The notes below the pieces were generated by a model, which worked only from the letters and a program-made list of their open reading frames with translations, was not told where the DNA came from and searched no databases. DNA of 64,000 bases from an uncultured Lachnospiraceae bacterium. GTDB taxonomy: Bacteria; Bacillota; Clostridia; Lachnospirales; Lachnospiraceae. Shown here piece by piece: positions 27,067-35,810 of this stretch; position 1 is the stretch's first letter; every line of letters begins with the position of its first letter. A program made the position numbers and the translations under genes. The stretch covers positions 1-64,000 of the forward strand of contig CANREH010000004.1 of the NCBI GenBank assembly GCA_947629585.1. Reading direction: 5' to 3'.

Positions 27067-28188
27067 TCACATCCATTTCAAATACTCCATAAATCCTTCC
27101 TTATTCTCCAATGCGGTCGTTGTCGGTCTCCCTAAATCTTCCCTTGCGCCAATTCCACACTTTACCACAATCATACTCAACATTTTTCGATTTTTCGCAG
27201 CCAGAAGCTCTCTGTCCAAATCCTCAAAAGATTCCACCGTAACGGCATAAGGATACCCGCATGCTGCCGCAGCACCTGCCAAGTCCACCTGTCCTGCCAC
27301 CGTTGGCATTCCTCCTACTGTTTCATGAGCACCATTATTGATAATAACATGAATTAGATTCTTTGGTTTACTTGCCCCTATCACAGCAAGGGCCCCCATA
27401 TGCATCAGCGCCGCACCGTCTCCGTCAATACACCAGACCTTTGTTTCCGGTTTCTGGACAGCAACTCCCATCGCAATGGAAGAAGCATGACCCATAGAAC
27501 CCACCGTCAGGAAATCATACTGATGCCCCTGCCCTTTGCAGACACGAATTTCAAACAGCTCCCTGCTGGCTTTTCCTGTTGTACTGACGACAGGATCTTC
27601 CCCGCTGATTTCTACAATATGCCGGATAACCTCTTCCCGTTTCATGACAAAAGCATTCTGATAGATAACTTTTTTGTCATAAGATAACGCTCCCTTCCGA
27701 ATCACAAAGGCTGCATCCCTGCCTATCGCAAGAAGTTTCCGAAAACCGTCCATTGCCGCCATAGCTTCTTCTCCGCTGGTTTCTTTTCCAATAACAAACG
27801 CAGGAATTCCCATATCTTCCAATAATTTTACAGTAACTTTTCCCTGGTAAATATGCTGCGGCTCATCATGGACTCCCGGCTCTCCCCGCCATCCAATGAC
27901 AAAAATCATGGGGATAGCATACACCTGATCATTCAACAAGGATGCCACTGGATTGATAATATTTCCTTCACCGGAATTCTGCATGTAAACTGCCGGAATT
28001 TTTCCTGTTGCCAGATGATACCCCGCTGCCAATGCTGCACAGTTTCCTTCATTAGCAGCAATAACATGATGGCAGGGATCGATCCCGTACCTGTCCATCA
28101 GGCAGTCACAAAATGCCTTCAACTGGGAATCCGGAACTCCCGTATAAAAATCAGAACCGATAATTTCCATTAATGTCTCTGCTTTCAT
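27067..28188 (-). CDS. Phosphonopyruvate decarboxylase
   Basis: Thiamine-diphosphate enzyme that drives phosphonate synthesis by decarboxylating phosphonopyruvate to phosphonoacetaldehyde. 373 residues. Substrate part starts FYTGVPDSQLKAFCD; AANEGNCAALAAGYHLATG holds the catalytic Glu; MQNSGEGNIINPV follows. The ThDP-binding part is VWCIDGDGAALMHMGAL with INNGAHETVGGMP. The start overlaps the reductase stop by 4 bases. Family name Ppd/AepY. Second enzyme of the three-gene phosphonate set here. Confidence 0.93.
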   Translation of the reverse strand: MKAETLMEIIGSDFYTGVPDSQLKAFCDCLMDRYGIDPCHHVIAANEGNCAALAAGYHLATGKIPAVYMQNSGEGNIINPVASLLNDQVYAIPMIFVIGWRGEPGVHDEPQHIYQGKVTVKLLEDMGIPAFVIGKETSGEEAMAAMDGFRKLLAIGRDAAFVIRKGALSYDKKVIYQNAFVMKREEVIRHIVEISGEDPVVSTTGKASRELFEIRVCKGQGHQYDFLTVGSMGHASSIAMGVAVQKPETKVWCIDGDGAALMHMGALAVIGASKPKNLIHVIINNGAHETVGGMPTVAGQVDLAGAAAACGYPYAVTVESFEDLDRELLAAKNRKMLSMIVVKCGIGAREDLGRPTTTALENKEGFMEYLKWM

Positions 28189-29318
28189 ACTCTAATTTCC
28201 TCCTGTTGATTTATTATCTTCTGATACAAATTTCTTAAATCGGTCTCGTCTAAGCTAATCGGATTATTCTTTAATCTGACAGGGTTGACTGAAGTTACTA
28301 AAAGTTCTCTGTCCTCTCTGCTCCCAACAGGCTTCCATAACTCTAATTCCTCTAAAATGTTCTTAAACAGGCATACCATATCCTTTGCTTTTCCACACCC
28401 CATGCTTTCCGCAAGCTCCTGAAACATGGACTTTATATACTGCACTCCCCTCGGCTCCACACATTTTTCTTCATGAGCCAGCATATATGGCAAAAGCTCA
28501 GCCACGCAAAGACCTGCGGCATGTCCATGGGCAATCCCATACAGACTGGTCAGCTTATAGCACATGGCATGACCAGCCGTTGTCTGTGCAATATTGATAG
28601 CATGACCAGCAAGATTGGCAGCCTTTAACATAGCTTTATTCCCATTTTCTTTATTCTCTAAATAAGACTCCCTATATTCTAAAATCAGCCGTATGGCTTT
28701 TTTAGAATATTCTTTACTTTTTTCCGTAGAGTTTACAGACCAGAAAGCTTCCATAGCATGACAGAAGGCATCCATGAAAGAAGCTTTTTTCTGGTATACA
28801 GGCAAGGTAACCAAGGCAGAAGCATCCATTAAGACTGCCCTGGGTATACAGCTTTCATCTGCTACTGACTGTTTTTCTCCCCGATCATAAATCACGGCAA
28901 ACCTCGTAGCCTCGCTCCCTGTTCCCGCCGTAGTAGGAACAGCCGCAAGATAAACTGTATTCGGGACGATTTCCTGCTCCAGATAACTCCTGCCCGATTC
29001 CATATTAGAATACAGCTTAATACATTTTGCCACATCCATAGCGCTCCCGCCGCCAACAGCAACAATAGCATCACAATTATTTTTATGAAAAACTTCCACT
29101 CCCTCCACAACAGAATGATAATCCGGATTAGGTTGAAAATGGCTAAATTTAACCACCTGAATCCCCAGCCTTTTTTCCAATGTCTCAAAGTATGGACAAA
29201 TTTTCAAAAGTCGAAAAGAGCCGCCGCATACTAAAAGAATCTTTTTCACTTTCTGCTCTTTGAAGCACCGATCAAGATCTTCATAATTATTGTCTGCTCT
29301 CAATAATTCCTGTTCCAT
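28185..29318 (-). CDS. Phosphonoacetaldehyde reductase (iron-type alcohol dehydrogenase)
   Basis: 377 residues from ATG 29318, with GGAGG 5 bases upstream; the ATG at 29330 overlaps that site. NAD-binding GGGSAMDVAKCIKLY, TTAGTGSEATRFAV, and metal ligands in DAFCHAMEAFWS and AIAHGHAAGLCV-like region (IAHGHAAGLCVAELLP). Between a PEP mutase fusion and phosphonopyruvate decarboxylase, its likely substrate is phosphonoacetaldehyde, giving 2-hydroxyethylphosphonate. No aminotransferase for 2-aminoethylphosphonate is present in the window, which supports the hydroxy product. Confidence 0.85.
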   Translation of the reverse strand: MEQELLRADNNYEDLDRCFKEQKVKKILLVCGGSFRLLKICPYFETLEKRLGIQVVKFSHFQPNPDYHSVVEGVEVFHKNNCDAIVAVGGGSAMDVAKCIKLYSNMESGRSYLEQEIVPNTVYLAAVPTTAGTGSEATRFAVIYDRGEKQSVADESCIPRAVLMDASALVTLPVYQKKASFMDAFCHAMEAFWSVNSTEKSKEYSKKAIRLILEYRESYLENKENGNKAMLKAANLAGHAINIAQTTAGHAMCYKLTSLYGIAHGHAAGLCVAELLPYMLAHEEKCVEPRGVQYIKSMFQELAESMGCGKAKDMVCLFKNILEELELWKPVGSREDRELLVTSVNPVRLKNNPISLDETDLRNLYQKIINQQEEIRV

Positions 29319-29333
29319 AATATCCTCCATTCC

Positions 29334-31343
29334 TTACACTTCTTCCGGAATCAGCCGGATAATATCCTGAAATGGCATACAGATATCGTCACATTCCTTT
29401 GCTCTGTGATTTTCTAAAATCAACTTTGCCGCATTCTGCATGGCAGGAAAACCGGTTCTTGTCAGATGGTTCGCATAAATCACTACATTAACACCTCTCT
29501 GCTTAAATTCTTCTTCCGTAACAGTATTAAATGATGTAGGCACCACCACGATCGGCGTCTCCTTGTCCCCTCTACGAAACTTCTCCACAAATTCAAAAAT
29601 CTCTTCCGGATCTTTTTTACGGCTGTGAATCATAATTGCGTCCGCACCAGCTCTTACAAATGCAAAGCCCCGCTCTAAGGCATCCTCCATCCCACGTTCC
29701 AAAATCAGGCTCTCTATTCTTGCACAAATCATAAACTCTTTTGTCCTCTGTGCTTTTTTCCCTGCTCGGATTTTGGCAGAAAAATTTTCAATACTATCCT
29801 GGGTCTGTGCCACTTCATTACCAAACAAAGAATTTTTCTTAAGCCCGGTCTTATCCTCAATAATCACCATGGACACCCCCATACGTTCCAGTGTCCTGAC
29901 TGTATAAACAAAATGCTCTGTCTGCCCTCCCGTATCCCCGTCAAAGATAATCGGTTTTGTTGTCACCTCCATAATGTCATCAATAGTACGAAACCGGGAA
30001 GTCATATCCACCAGCTCTATATCCGGTTTTCCTTTTGCTGTAGAATCACAAAGGGAACTGACCCACATAGCATCAAATTGCCGCGCACTGCCATTCTGGT
30101 ATATTACAGTATTTTCCGCAATCAGCCCAGTAAGACCGCTATGCGCTTCTATTGCCGTTATAGTTCCTTTCAGTTTGATCGCCTTTCTCAAACGTCCTCT
30201 GCGCATATCCGGGCTGGACAAATCCAACCGTGCCCTGCGCTCCAGCTCCTGGTATTTTTTATCCTGCGAATACGGAAATTCCACCAGCCTCCCTCCATAA
30301 GAAGCCAGGACTGCAACTACCTCATCCCGGATCGGCATCTGGAACCCACTATCCCAGTCATCTCCATGCACAACAATATCCGGCTGGTATTTCTCCAAAT
30401 TCTCCCGGTAACTTAACTCCCTTTGCTCCACTACCTTGTAAACGCCGGCAATATTTTCAAACATGCTTTTTCTTTCACTGAAAGGCAGAATGGGAAACCG
30501 CTTATAGCCTGCAACGGCCTCATCTGACAATACCCCTACAATAAGCTTCCCCATCCTTTTTGCTTTCTTGATTAAGTTCATATGCCCACTGTGCAGAATA
30601 TCCGTAGAAAAACACATATATACCGTCCGATCCTCTACTTCTCTGAGGTGTCCAGAAACCACTGCCAAATCTTCCGGACTGTCTACTTCGCTGCACAACT
30701 TTTTCCCAACATCCACAGGAACTATCCTGCAGCGATCAGAAACCACATTGAAAGCATTTTCCGCATAACATTTCACATCATTTTTCTCACAAAAAGAAAC
30801 GATACTGGAAAGCCAGACTTTCCATTCTTTTTTCCAAAGCTTGTACAGCGGCTGTGCCGCAACAGCTTCATTAAAATAATCCACTCCAATTTTTTGAATA
30901 TGCCCATGTCTTACCACTGCCTTAAAATCCTTTTCCGGAAGCGGACAGGAATTACTGACTGCCATACAGCTTTTTTCTTCTCCAAGGACAGCATCCATAA
31001 CCATATTCTCAAAAACCAAATCTCCGTGCATCAAAAGAACATCATCATCCAAATACTCCCTTGCACAATAAATAGAATAAATATAGTTTGTCTCCTGATA
31101 CCTTGGATTTCTGACAAAAGTAATATGTAACGGCAGGGAAAGGCTTTGGCAGTAATTAATTAAAACGCTGTCAAATTTTCCTGTGGTCATAACCACTTCC
31201 TCAATGCCTGCTTCCGCAATCTGGCTTAATTGCCTGCTCACAATGGTTTCCCTGTTAGAAATCTCCGTCATGCACTTGGGATGCTCCGAAGCCAAAGCTC
31301 CCATGCGGCTTCCCATACCGGAATTTAAAATAAGCGCCTTCAT
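29334..31343 (-). CDS. Triple-domain protein: NTP-transferase, cytidylyltransferase and PEP mutase
   Basis: 669 residues. Residues 1-230 are a LicC-like NTP transferase (ALILNSGMGSRMG ... EHPKCMTEI). Residues 235-375 are a TagD/CTP-type cytidylyltransferase (FSTDILHSGHMNLIKKAK with HxGH; SERKSMFENI). Residues 385-669 are PEP mutase, with IEAHSGLTGLIAE, FDGDTGGQTEHF, and the signature EDKTGLKKNSLFG. PEP mutase makes phosphonopyruvate, and the two nucleotidyltransferase parts suggest activation of the final phosphonate as a CMP ester. Two nucleotidyltransferases in one chain is odd; one may use a different alcohol or act only structurally. It starts the phosphonate genes, 3 bases after the propeller gene. 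Confidence 0.9.
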   Translation of the reverse strand: MKALILNSGMGSRMGALASEHPKCMTEISNRETIVSRQLSQIAEAGIEEVVMTTGKFDSVLINYCQSLSLPLHITFVRNPRYQETNYIYSIYCAREYLDDDVLLMHGDLVFENMVMDAVLGEEKSCMAVSNSCPLPEKDFKAVVRHGHIQKIGVDYFNEAVAAQPLYKLWKKEWKVWLSSIVSFCEKNDVKCYAENAFNVVSDRCRIVPVDVGKKLCSEVDSPEDLAVVSGHLREVEDRTVYMCFSTDILHSGHMNLIKKAKRMGKLIVGVLSDEAVAGYKRFPILPFSERKSMFENIAGVYKVVEQRELSYRENLEKYQPDIVVHGDDWDSGFQMPIRDEVVAVLASYGGRLVEFPYSQDKKYQELERRARLDLSSPDMRRGRLRKAIKLKGTITAIEAHSGLTGLIAENTVIYQNGSARQFDAMWVSSLCDSTAKGKPDIELVDMTSRFRTIDDIMEVTTKPIIFDGDTGGQTEHFVYTVRTLERMGVSMVIIEDKTGLKKNSLFGNEVAQTQDSIENFSAKIRAGKKAQRTKEFMICARIESLILERGMEDALERGFAFVRAGADAIMIHSRKKDPEEIFEFVEKFRRGDKETPIVVVPTSFNTVTEEEFKQRGVNVVIYANHLTRTGFPAMQNAAKLILENHRAKECDDICMPFQDIIRLIPEEV

Positions 31344-31345
31344 AA

Positions 31346-32347
31346 TTAATCAGATAACCTCCTATTTTTTAATAAACAGCGGCAACATTTTATCAGTTTT
31401 CTGCAAGCCCGATAAAAGAAACTGCTTATTGAAACACACCAAGACTTTCTTCTTAATATTGAAAAATCAATAATTTCATATTTCTTACATAAATTATAAG
31501 TATGTACTCCAACAAGATTGCCATCTTTAGTAAATTTGGAATGATATAAAATATTATTTTTCATCTCATCACAAGTAATAGAATAAAGTTCTTCTTCTTG
31601 ATAAGGTTCTATATTCAAAACTTTCCAAAACACCAGCCCTTTTCCATACAAATTATCTGTACAGTCCTGCCCCACACGAATCAGGCTGTCATGAAGCTTA
31701 AATGCCGCTCCGCCATTCCTAACGCCATAATCCCCTTCCAAAACAATATCTGTTTCATTACCCCCCCCCGCTTTATTTTTAATCAATCCCTTTTGATCGA
31801 AAGAAAATACCTTATTTTTTACCCAGCAAGAAAATAATTTTCCATTTGGGGCTTTTCCGTGATACATTTCCGATACTAATAAATTAACCTTCTCCTTAAA
31901 TTTTAAGAAAATACTGTCGCATACAAATACATCGGATAATATCATTCCCGCTTCTTCCCATTTATTTGGAAAGTTTACAGCCTTAAAAAGCTGGACCGAA
32001 TTATTTCCACATGTCTCCGGCATCATATAGATATCATTATTCCACTGAAAAATATATGGGAAAGACATATGATAACTCCTGCTTAAAGCAATACGCACCG
32101 GAGTACATTCCCCATTTTCTTTAATCAGACTGTACCCGATTTTTCCTCTTTTTGCAAGTAAATCATACGCTTCAAAAAATAAATATACTTTATGATCCCT
32201 TTCAAACAGAAACGGATCTGCAAGCCAGTATCTTCCATAACAGTTAATTTTAAGTTCCTGAAAAGAAAACGATTTATTCAGAAAAAAATGATCCTGCTCA
32301 TTGTTTCTTTTCCTGATTGCCAGGTAATAATATTTTTCTGTTTTCAT
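31346..32347 (-). CDS. Beta-propeller glycan-locus protein (GH43/GINT1-N-like), with in-frame G9 tract
   Basis: 333 residues without a signal peptide. The repeating pattern ADPFLFERDHKVYLFFEAY, GKIGYSLI, SFPYIFQWNNDIYMMPET, FKAVNFPNKW, VCDSIFL matches a five-bladed-propeller family found in bacterial polysaccharide clusters, sometimes fused to formyltransferases, and in the N-domain of plant GINT1. Its exact reaction is not established. A run of nine G (31761-31769) encodes Ala-Gly-Gly-Gly and is in frame here; a slip would truncate the protein near residue 195. The Lys/Arg/Cys-rich C-terminus is unusual. It sits between wzx and the PEP mutase fusion, so truncation might also affect the genes after it. 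Confidence 0.6.
   Translation of the reverse strand: MKTEKYYYLAIRKRNNEQDHFFLNKSFSFQELKINCYGRYWLADPFLFERDHKVYLFFEAYDLLAKRGKIGYSLIKENGECTPVRIALSRSYHMSFPYIFQWNNDIYMMPETCGNNSVQLFKAVNFPNKWEEAGMILSDVFVCDSIFLKFKEKVNLLVSEMYHGKAPNGKLFSCWVKNKVFSFDQKGLIKNKAGGGNETDIVLEGDYGVRNGGAAFKLHDSLIRVGQDCTDNLYGKGLVFWKVLNIEPYQEEELYSITCDEMKNNILYHSKFTKDGNLVGVHTYNLCKKYEIIDFSILRRKSWCVSISSFFYRACRKLIKCCRCLLKNRRLSD
31761..31769 (-). repeat. Poly-G (G9) tract in the propeller gene (ON)
   Basis: Nine C on the plus strand, read as GCG GGG GGG GGT AAT. The present length keeps the frame. Confidence 0.85.
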
Positions 32348-32372
32348 TATTCTACTCCCTTTATAAAGTATT

Positions 32373-33677
32373 TTATTCTTTCTGTTTTTTCAAAAACAAC
32401 AATATATCTATTGGGATAAACACATTTGCTCCAACACAGCAAAATAAGGTCGCCAATTTAATTCCAAAAATTCCAAGATTACAGTTTTTAGCCAAAAATA
32501 TTGACAATGGTATATTTACAATCGCTTCTACAACACTAAAGCATATTTGCATTTTTATGCGCCCAAGCCCATTCGTAATATTAACAAAAATAGATCCAAA
32601 CCCTGTAGCTATTTCAAAAAACGCAAACAAAAAAATCAGCGGACTTTCATAAAATATTGCTTCCTTTCCCAACCAAATACCAATAATATCATTAAAAAAT
32701 AACGAAACTGCCACTACTCCAACAGAATAGCCACCCCATATACATATCAGCCTTTTTAATTCATGTTTTATCCATTGATAATTTCCTTTTGCAGCGGCAT
32801 ATGAAACTGCCGACCACAAGCTCACAAGCAAAATAGAATACAATGAATTCCCTGTACTATATACTTTTGTAATAATAGAATACTTAGTAACAGCTTCACT
32901 GGAAAATAACCTATTAATGATTAAATTATCTGATAAATATAAAACGACCCCGCACAACTGTAAAATGAAAAAGTTCATACCCAGTCCCATTACGGACTTT
33001 TTCAGCTTATCATCATAATAATCACTCCATTTTTTCTTATAATTAATTCCAATCCTCTTTATTAATATCAGAATTACGATAATATTCCCAAACACTCCGC
33101 CTAATCCATTCACGACAGAAAACAAAATCAGGCTCGGACTGCTGTTCAAAATAATAAGTACAAAAACTCCTATAATACGCAGCAGCACAGTACTTGTCTG
33201 AGCCAAAGAAGCCAGCCAGCTCATCTGATAGCTGTACGCAATGGAACGCCCTATACCAAGGACTAAGTTAAAGCAAAAGAAAAAATCCGTAATATACATA
33301 GGGATTCTTAGTGAAGAATCCATAATGCCGAAAAAAAACAACGCCTCTGTAACGGCTAATAAAATAATCATTAAAAAAACAGAAATTTTTAACAGCACCA
33401 ATACTGCTGTCGCTATCAGTTTCTTCTGTTTATCTTCATTATTATCGGCAATTGCTTCTGACAGTCTATTTCTTAACCCATTGCTGATTCCAAAATCTCC
33501 ATAATTAATCCAGGAAGCAATTTCAGCCATTGTTACCCACAATCCATACAAACTGCTGCCAAGATAAAATAAATTAATCCTTACCGTTACCAGGCCCAGT
33601 AAAATGCCGATTCCCCGAAATCCATAATTTAAAATTGTGCTTACATACATCTTTTTGCTTAATGAATTATCATTCAC
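32373..33677 (-). CDS. wzx: Wzx-type polysaccharide flippase
   Basis: 434 residues with about twelve hydrophobic helices and no ATP-binding motif. It begins MYVSTILNYGFRGIGILLGLVTVR, typical of the MATE-like polysaccharide transporter family, with FGISNGLRNRLSEAIA after the second helix and KSVMGLGMNFFILQL in the middle. It would move lipid-linked repeat units from the inner to the outer face of the membrane. With Wzy next door this makes a Wzx/Wzy-dependent pathway. Strongly AT-rich like its neighbours. Confidence 0.85.
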   Translation of the reverse strand: MNDNSLSKKMYVSTILNYGFRGIGILLGLVTVRINLFYLGSSLYGLWVTMAEIASWINYGDFGISNGLRNRLSEAIADNNEDKQKKLIATAVLVLLKISVFLMIILLAVTEALFFFGIMDSSLRIPMYITDFFFCFNLVLGIGRSIAYSYQMSWLASLAQTSTVLLRIIGVFVLIILNSSPSLILFSVVNGLGGVFGNIIVILILIKRIGINYKKKWSDYYDDKLKKSVMGLGMNFFILQLCGVVLYLSDNLIINRLFSSEAVTKYSIITKVYSTGNSLYSILLVSLWSAVSYAAAKGNYQWIKHELKRLICIWGGYSVGVVAVSLFFNDIIGIWLGKEAIFYESPLIFLFAFFEIATGFGSIFVNITNGLGRIKMQICFSVVEAIVNIPLSIFLAKNCNLGIFGIKLATLFCCVGANVFIPIDILLFLKKQKE

Positions 33678-33696
33678 AATTATCTCTCCTTATATC

Positions 33697-34617
33697 TTAC
33701 TCTTTATCTATTTTCGTAAAATATTCTTTATAAGATATCGTTGGATCAAAATAAATAATACCCTGATGCCATACGCCACGCTTCTCTATTGGCGGAAATT
33801 CCATATAATTTCCATACATATTATGCAGCATTCTGTCATATTTCGCCGGAATTGGTATCTGAAGCATTTCAAAAGGAACCCATTTAACCTCTGATAAATC
33901 TTCTTTCATACAATAATATTTCTTGTGCATTTCATTACTATGCGTTAATATAGAAAGTCTCCCCGCCTGATTCGAATATAAGGATAATATGAAATTATAT
34001 CTTTTCACCGCCCATTCATAAGGTATCATTTTAGGAAAAATCCTGCATGCCAACAAAAAAACCGCTTTTTTCAAAAAAGGCTTTGGCATAGTTTTGGAAT
34101 AATATGTTCTTAGTATAAATCCAATGATCTCTTTCCTGACCATTTGAACCTTATATTTTATTTTACTTTCAATATATCCATCCAAAACAAAAATATCTAT
34201 ATAAATTCCATTATTATATTCCGGCGATCGATTCCATTGAATTACTCCTGTTGTTTCACTATTTCGCAGTCTGGCATATCCTAAAAAAAATTTTCTATCA
34301 TTCAATGCTGTTTGTAAAAAGTATGGATACTGAAATTCTTTATCCGCAATATTTAATAGCCTTTCAAAATTTTCTCTTGTCATGCAAACATCCACGTCAT
34401 CATCCCATGGAATAAATCCCTTATGCCTTACTGCTCCCAGCAATGTTCCGGCAAAGGCATATACTTCTATTTCATATTTTTTACATACATTCAACAGCTC
34501 ATTCAACAGATCTAATTCCACAGCCCATATCTGTTTTGCTTTTTTATCAACAACGTAACCATCTCTTTCTTCTTCCTCATAAAATTTTTCATCTATACAT
34601 AATTTTAATTCAGTCAT
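33697..34617 (-). CDS. LicD-family phosphotransferase (first copy)
   Basis: 306 residues from ATG 34617, which follows GGGAGA; the frame is open further to 34641 without a better site. The LicD core is clear: YAFAGTLLGAVRHKGFIPWDDDVDVCM with the paired Asp residues, then FLQTALNDRKFFLGYARLRNSET, and YIDIFVLDGYIE. LicD proteins transfer phosphocholine or similar groups from a CDP or CMP donor to sugars. In this locus the donor could be a CMP-phosphonate. Overlaps the preceding glycosyltransferase gene by 8 bases. Confidence 0.88.
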   Translation of the reverse strand: MTELKLCIDEKFYEEEERDGYVVDKKAKQIWAVELDLLNELLNVCKKYEIEVYAFAGTLLGAVRHKGFIPWDDDVDVCMTRENFERLLNIADKEFQYPYFLQTALNDRKFFLGYARLRNSETTGVIQWNRSPEYNNGIYIDIFVLDGYIESKIKYKVQMVRKEIIGFILRTYYSKTMPKPFLKKAVFLLACRIFPKMIPYEWAVKRYNFILSLYSNQAGRLSILTHSNEMHKKYYCMKEDLSEVKWVPFEMLQIPIPAKYDRMLHNMYGNYMEFPPIEKRGVWHQGIIYFDPTISYKEYFTKIDKE

Positions 34618-35800
34618 TTTTATTTTCTCCCAAAACATCATTCAGTGCATAAGCAACAGATTCTATATAATTTTTTTTACTATAAGAATCTAATACTACC
34701 TTCCTTGCCTTTTCTGATGCTTCTATTATCCACTGCTTATCCTTATTGCCAAATTCATAAATATATCTTTCTATTGTTTCTAATCGGCAGTCAGGTAAAT
34801 GAATCACATCCTCATCCTCAAAACCACATTCCCTGCTGACAATTGGAATCAGTCCTGCTGACATAGCTGTCAAAACAGATCCAGCCATCCCCTCCGCACA
34901 GGATGGCATAATAATATAACAGCATCTGCTGACTATCTCTTTAAATTTAGCGCTCAAAATTTCAACAAACCCTATTGGATGGATATTGCTTCTATGAAAC
35001 AATTCTTCATTATAAGCCTCGCAGAAATCCTTTTCCTGTTCAAAATGGCTGCAAATATAGAGTTCATAAGGGAAACCTTCCTTAGCAAAAATCTCAAGTA
35101 ATAAATCAAGCCCTTTATGAACTTGCCCGGCGGATGCAAAAAATAAAAAGTTTTTCGGACTTTTTACAGTAAAATCTATGGATACTTCCATTTCATATCC
35201 GTTGTTTTTTATAAAATACACCGGCGGCATACGAAATGAATGATATGTCTGCAAATTATAACGGCTTCCTATAAAAAAAGCTGCGTCAAACTGTTCAATT
35301 TCTCTTGATATAGGCTTGCTCTGCCTGCGTAATTTCAAATGATATCCTCTGCGTTCTTCCAGCTCTTTCATGCGTTCACTCTCGGCTGCATTGGTAAAAG
35401 CAATATTAGAACTTGTCAAATACGCAATTTTCCTGCAGCCGGGATTCATATGATGAGAATACACATCAATTCCTCTTGGAATCAGACCAATGATTAAATC
35501 ATACTTATGCTTTAATTTTATAAACGAATTGTCATAGTCAATAACATCTACCGTATATCTATATTCCCCAATCATTTTTGCCAGCTCTTTTACCTGCCAC
35601 AAGTTTTGATGAATTTCTGGATAATTTTTATTAAAAAACGGTGATGTGATATAAATTAACAGACATCTTTTATTAAACTCAGCATTATTAACATTAACAG
35701 CAATATCTTTTTTTAACAAACATTTCTTTATTCCTTTTCTTTTTGAAGAATCCAGCCCAATCTTTTCTAAAATTATTTTTATTATCTCTTTTACATTCAT
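34610..35800 (-). CDS. Glycosyltransferase, GT4-like
   Basis: 396 residues. The N-terminal half is divergent (CLLIYITSPFF near 47); the C-terminal half is a GT-B donor domain with FFASAGQVHKGLDLLLEIFA and the Glu-containing CAEGMAGSVLTAMSAGLIPIVS pattern of family 4 enzymes. Sugar specificity cannot be read from sequence. It may assemble part of the repeat unit. Overlaps licD by 8 bases. The first 40 residues are Lys-rich and may be an extension. Confidence 0.7.
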   Translation of the reverse strand: MNVKEIIKIILEKIGLDSSKRKGIKKCLLKKDIAVNVNNAEFNKRCLLIYITSPFFNKNYPEIHQNLWQVKELAKMIGEYRYTVDVIDYDNSFIKLKHKYDLIIGLIPRGIDVYSHHMNPGCRKIAYLTSSNIAFTNAAESERMKELEERRGYHLKLRRQSKPISREIEQFDAAFFIGSRYNLQTYHSFRMPPVYFIKNNGYEMEVSIDFTVKSPKNFLFFASAGQVHKGLDLLLEIFAKEGFPYELYICSHFEQEKDFCEAYNEELFHRSNIHPIGFVEILSAKFKEIVSRCCYIIMPSCAEGMAGSVLTAMSAGLIPIVSRECGFEDEDVIHLPDCRLETIERYIYEFGNKDKQWIIEASEKARKVVLDSYSKKNYIESVAYALNDVLGENKND

Positions 35801-35810
35801 TTTATTTTCC

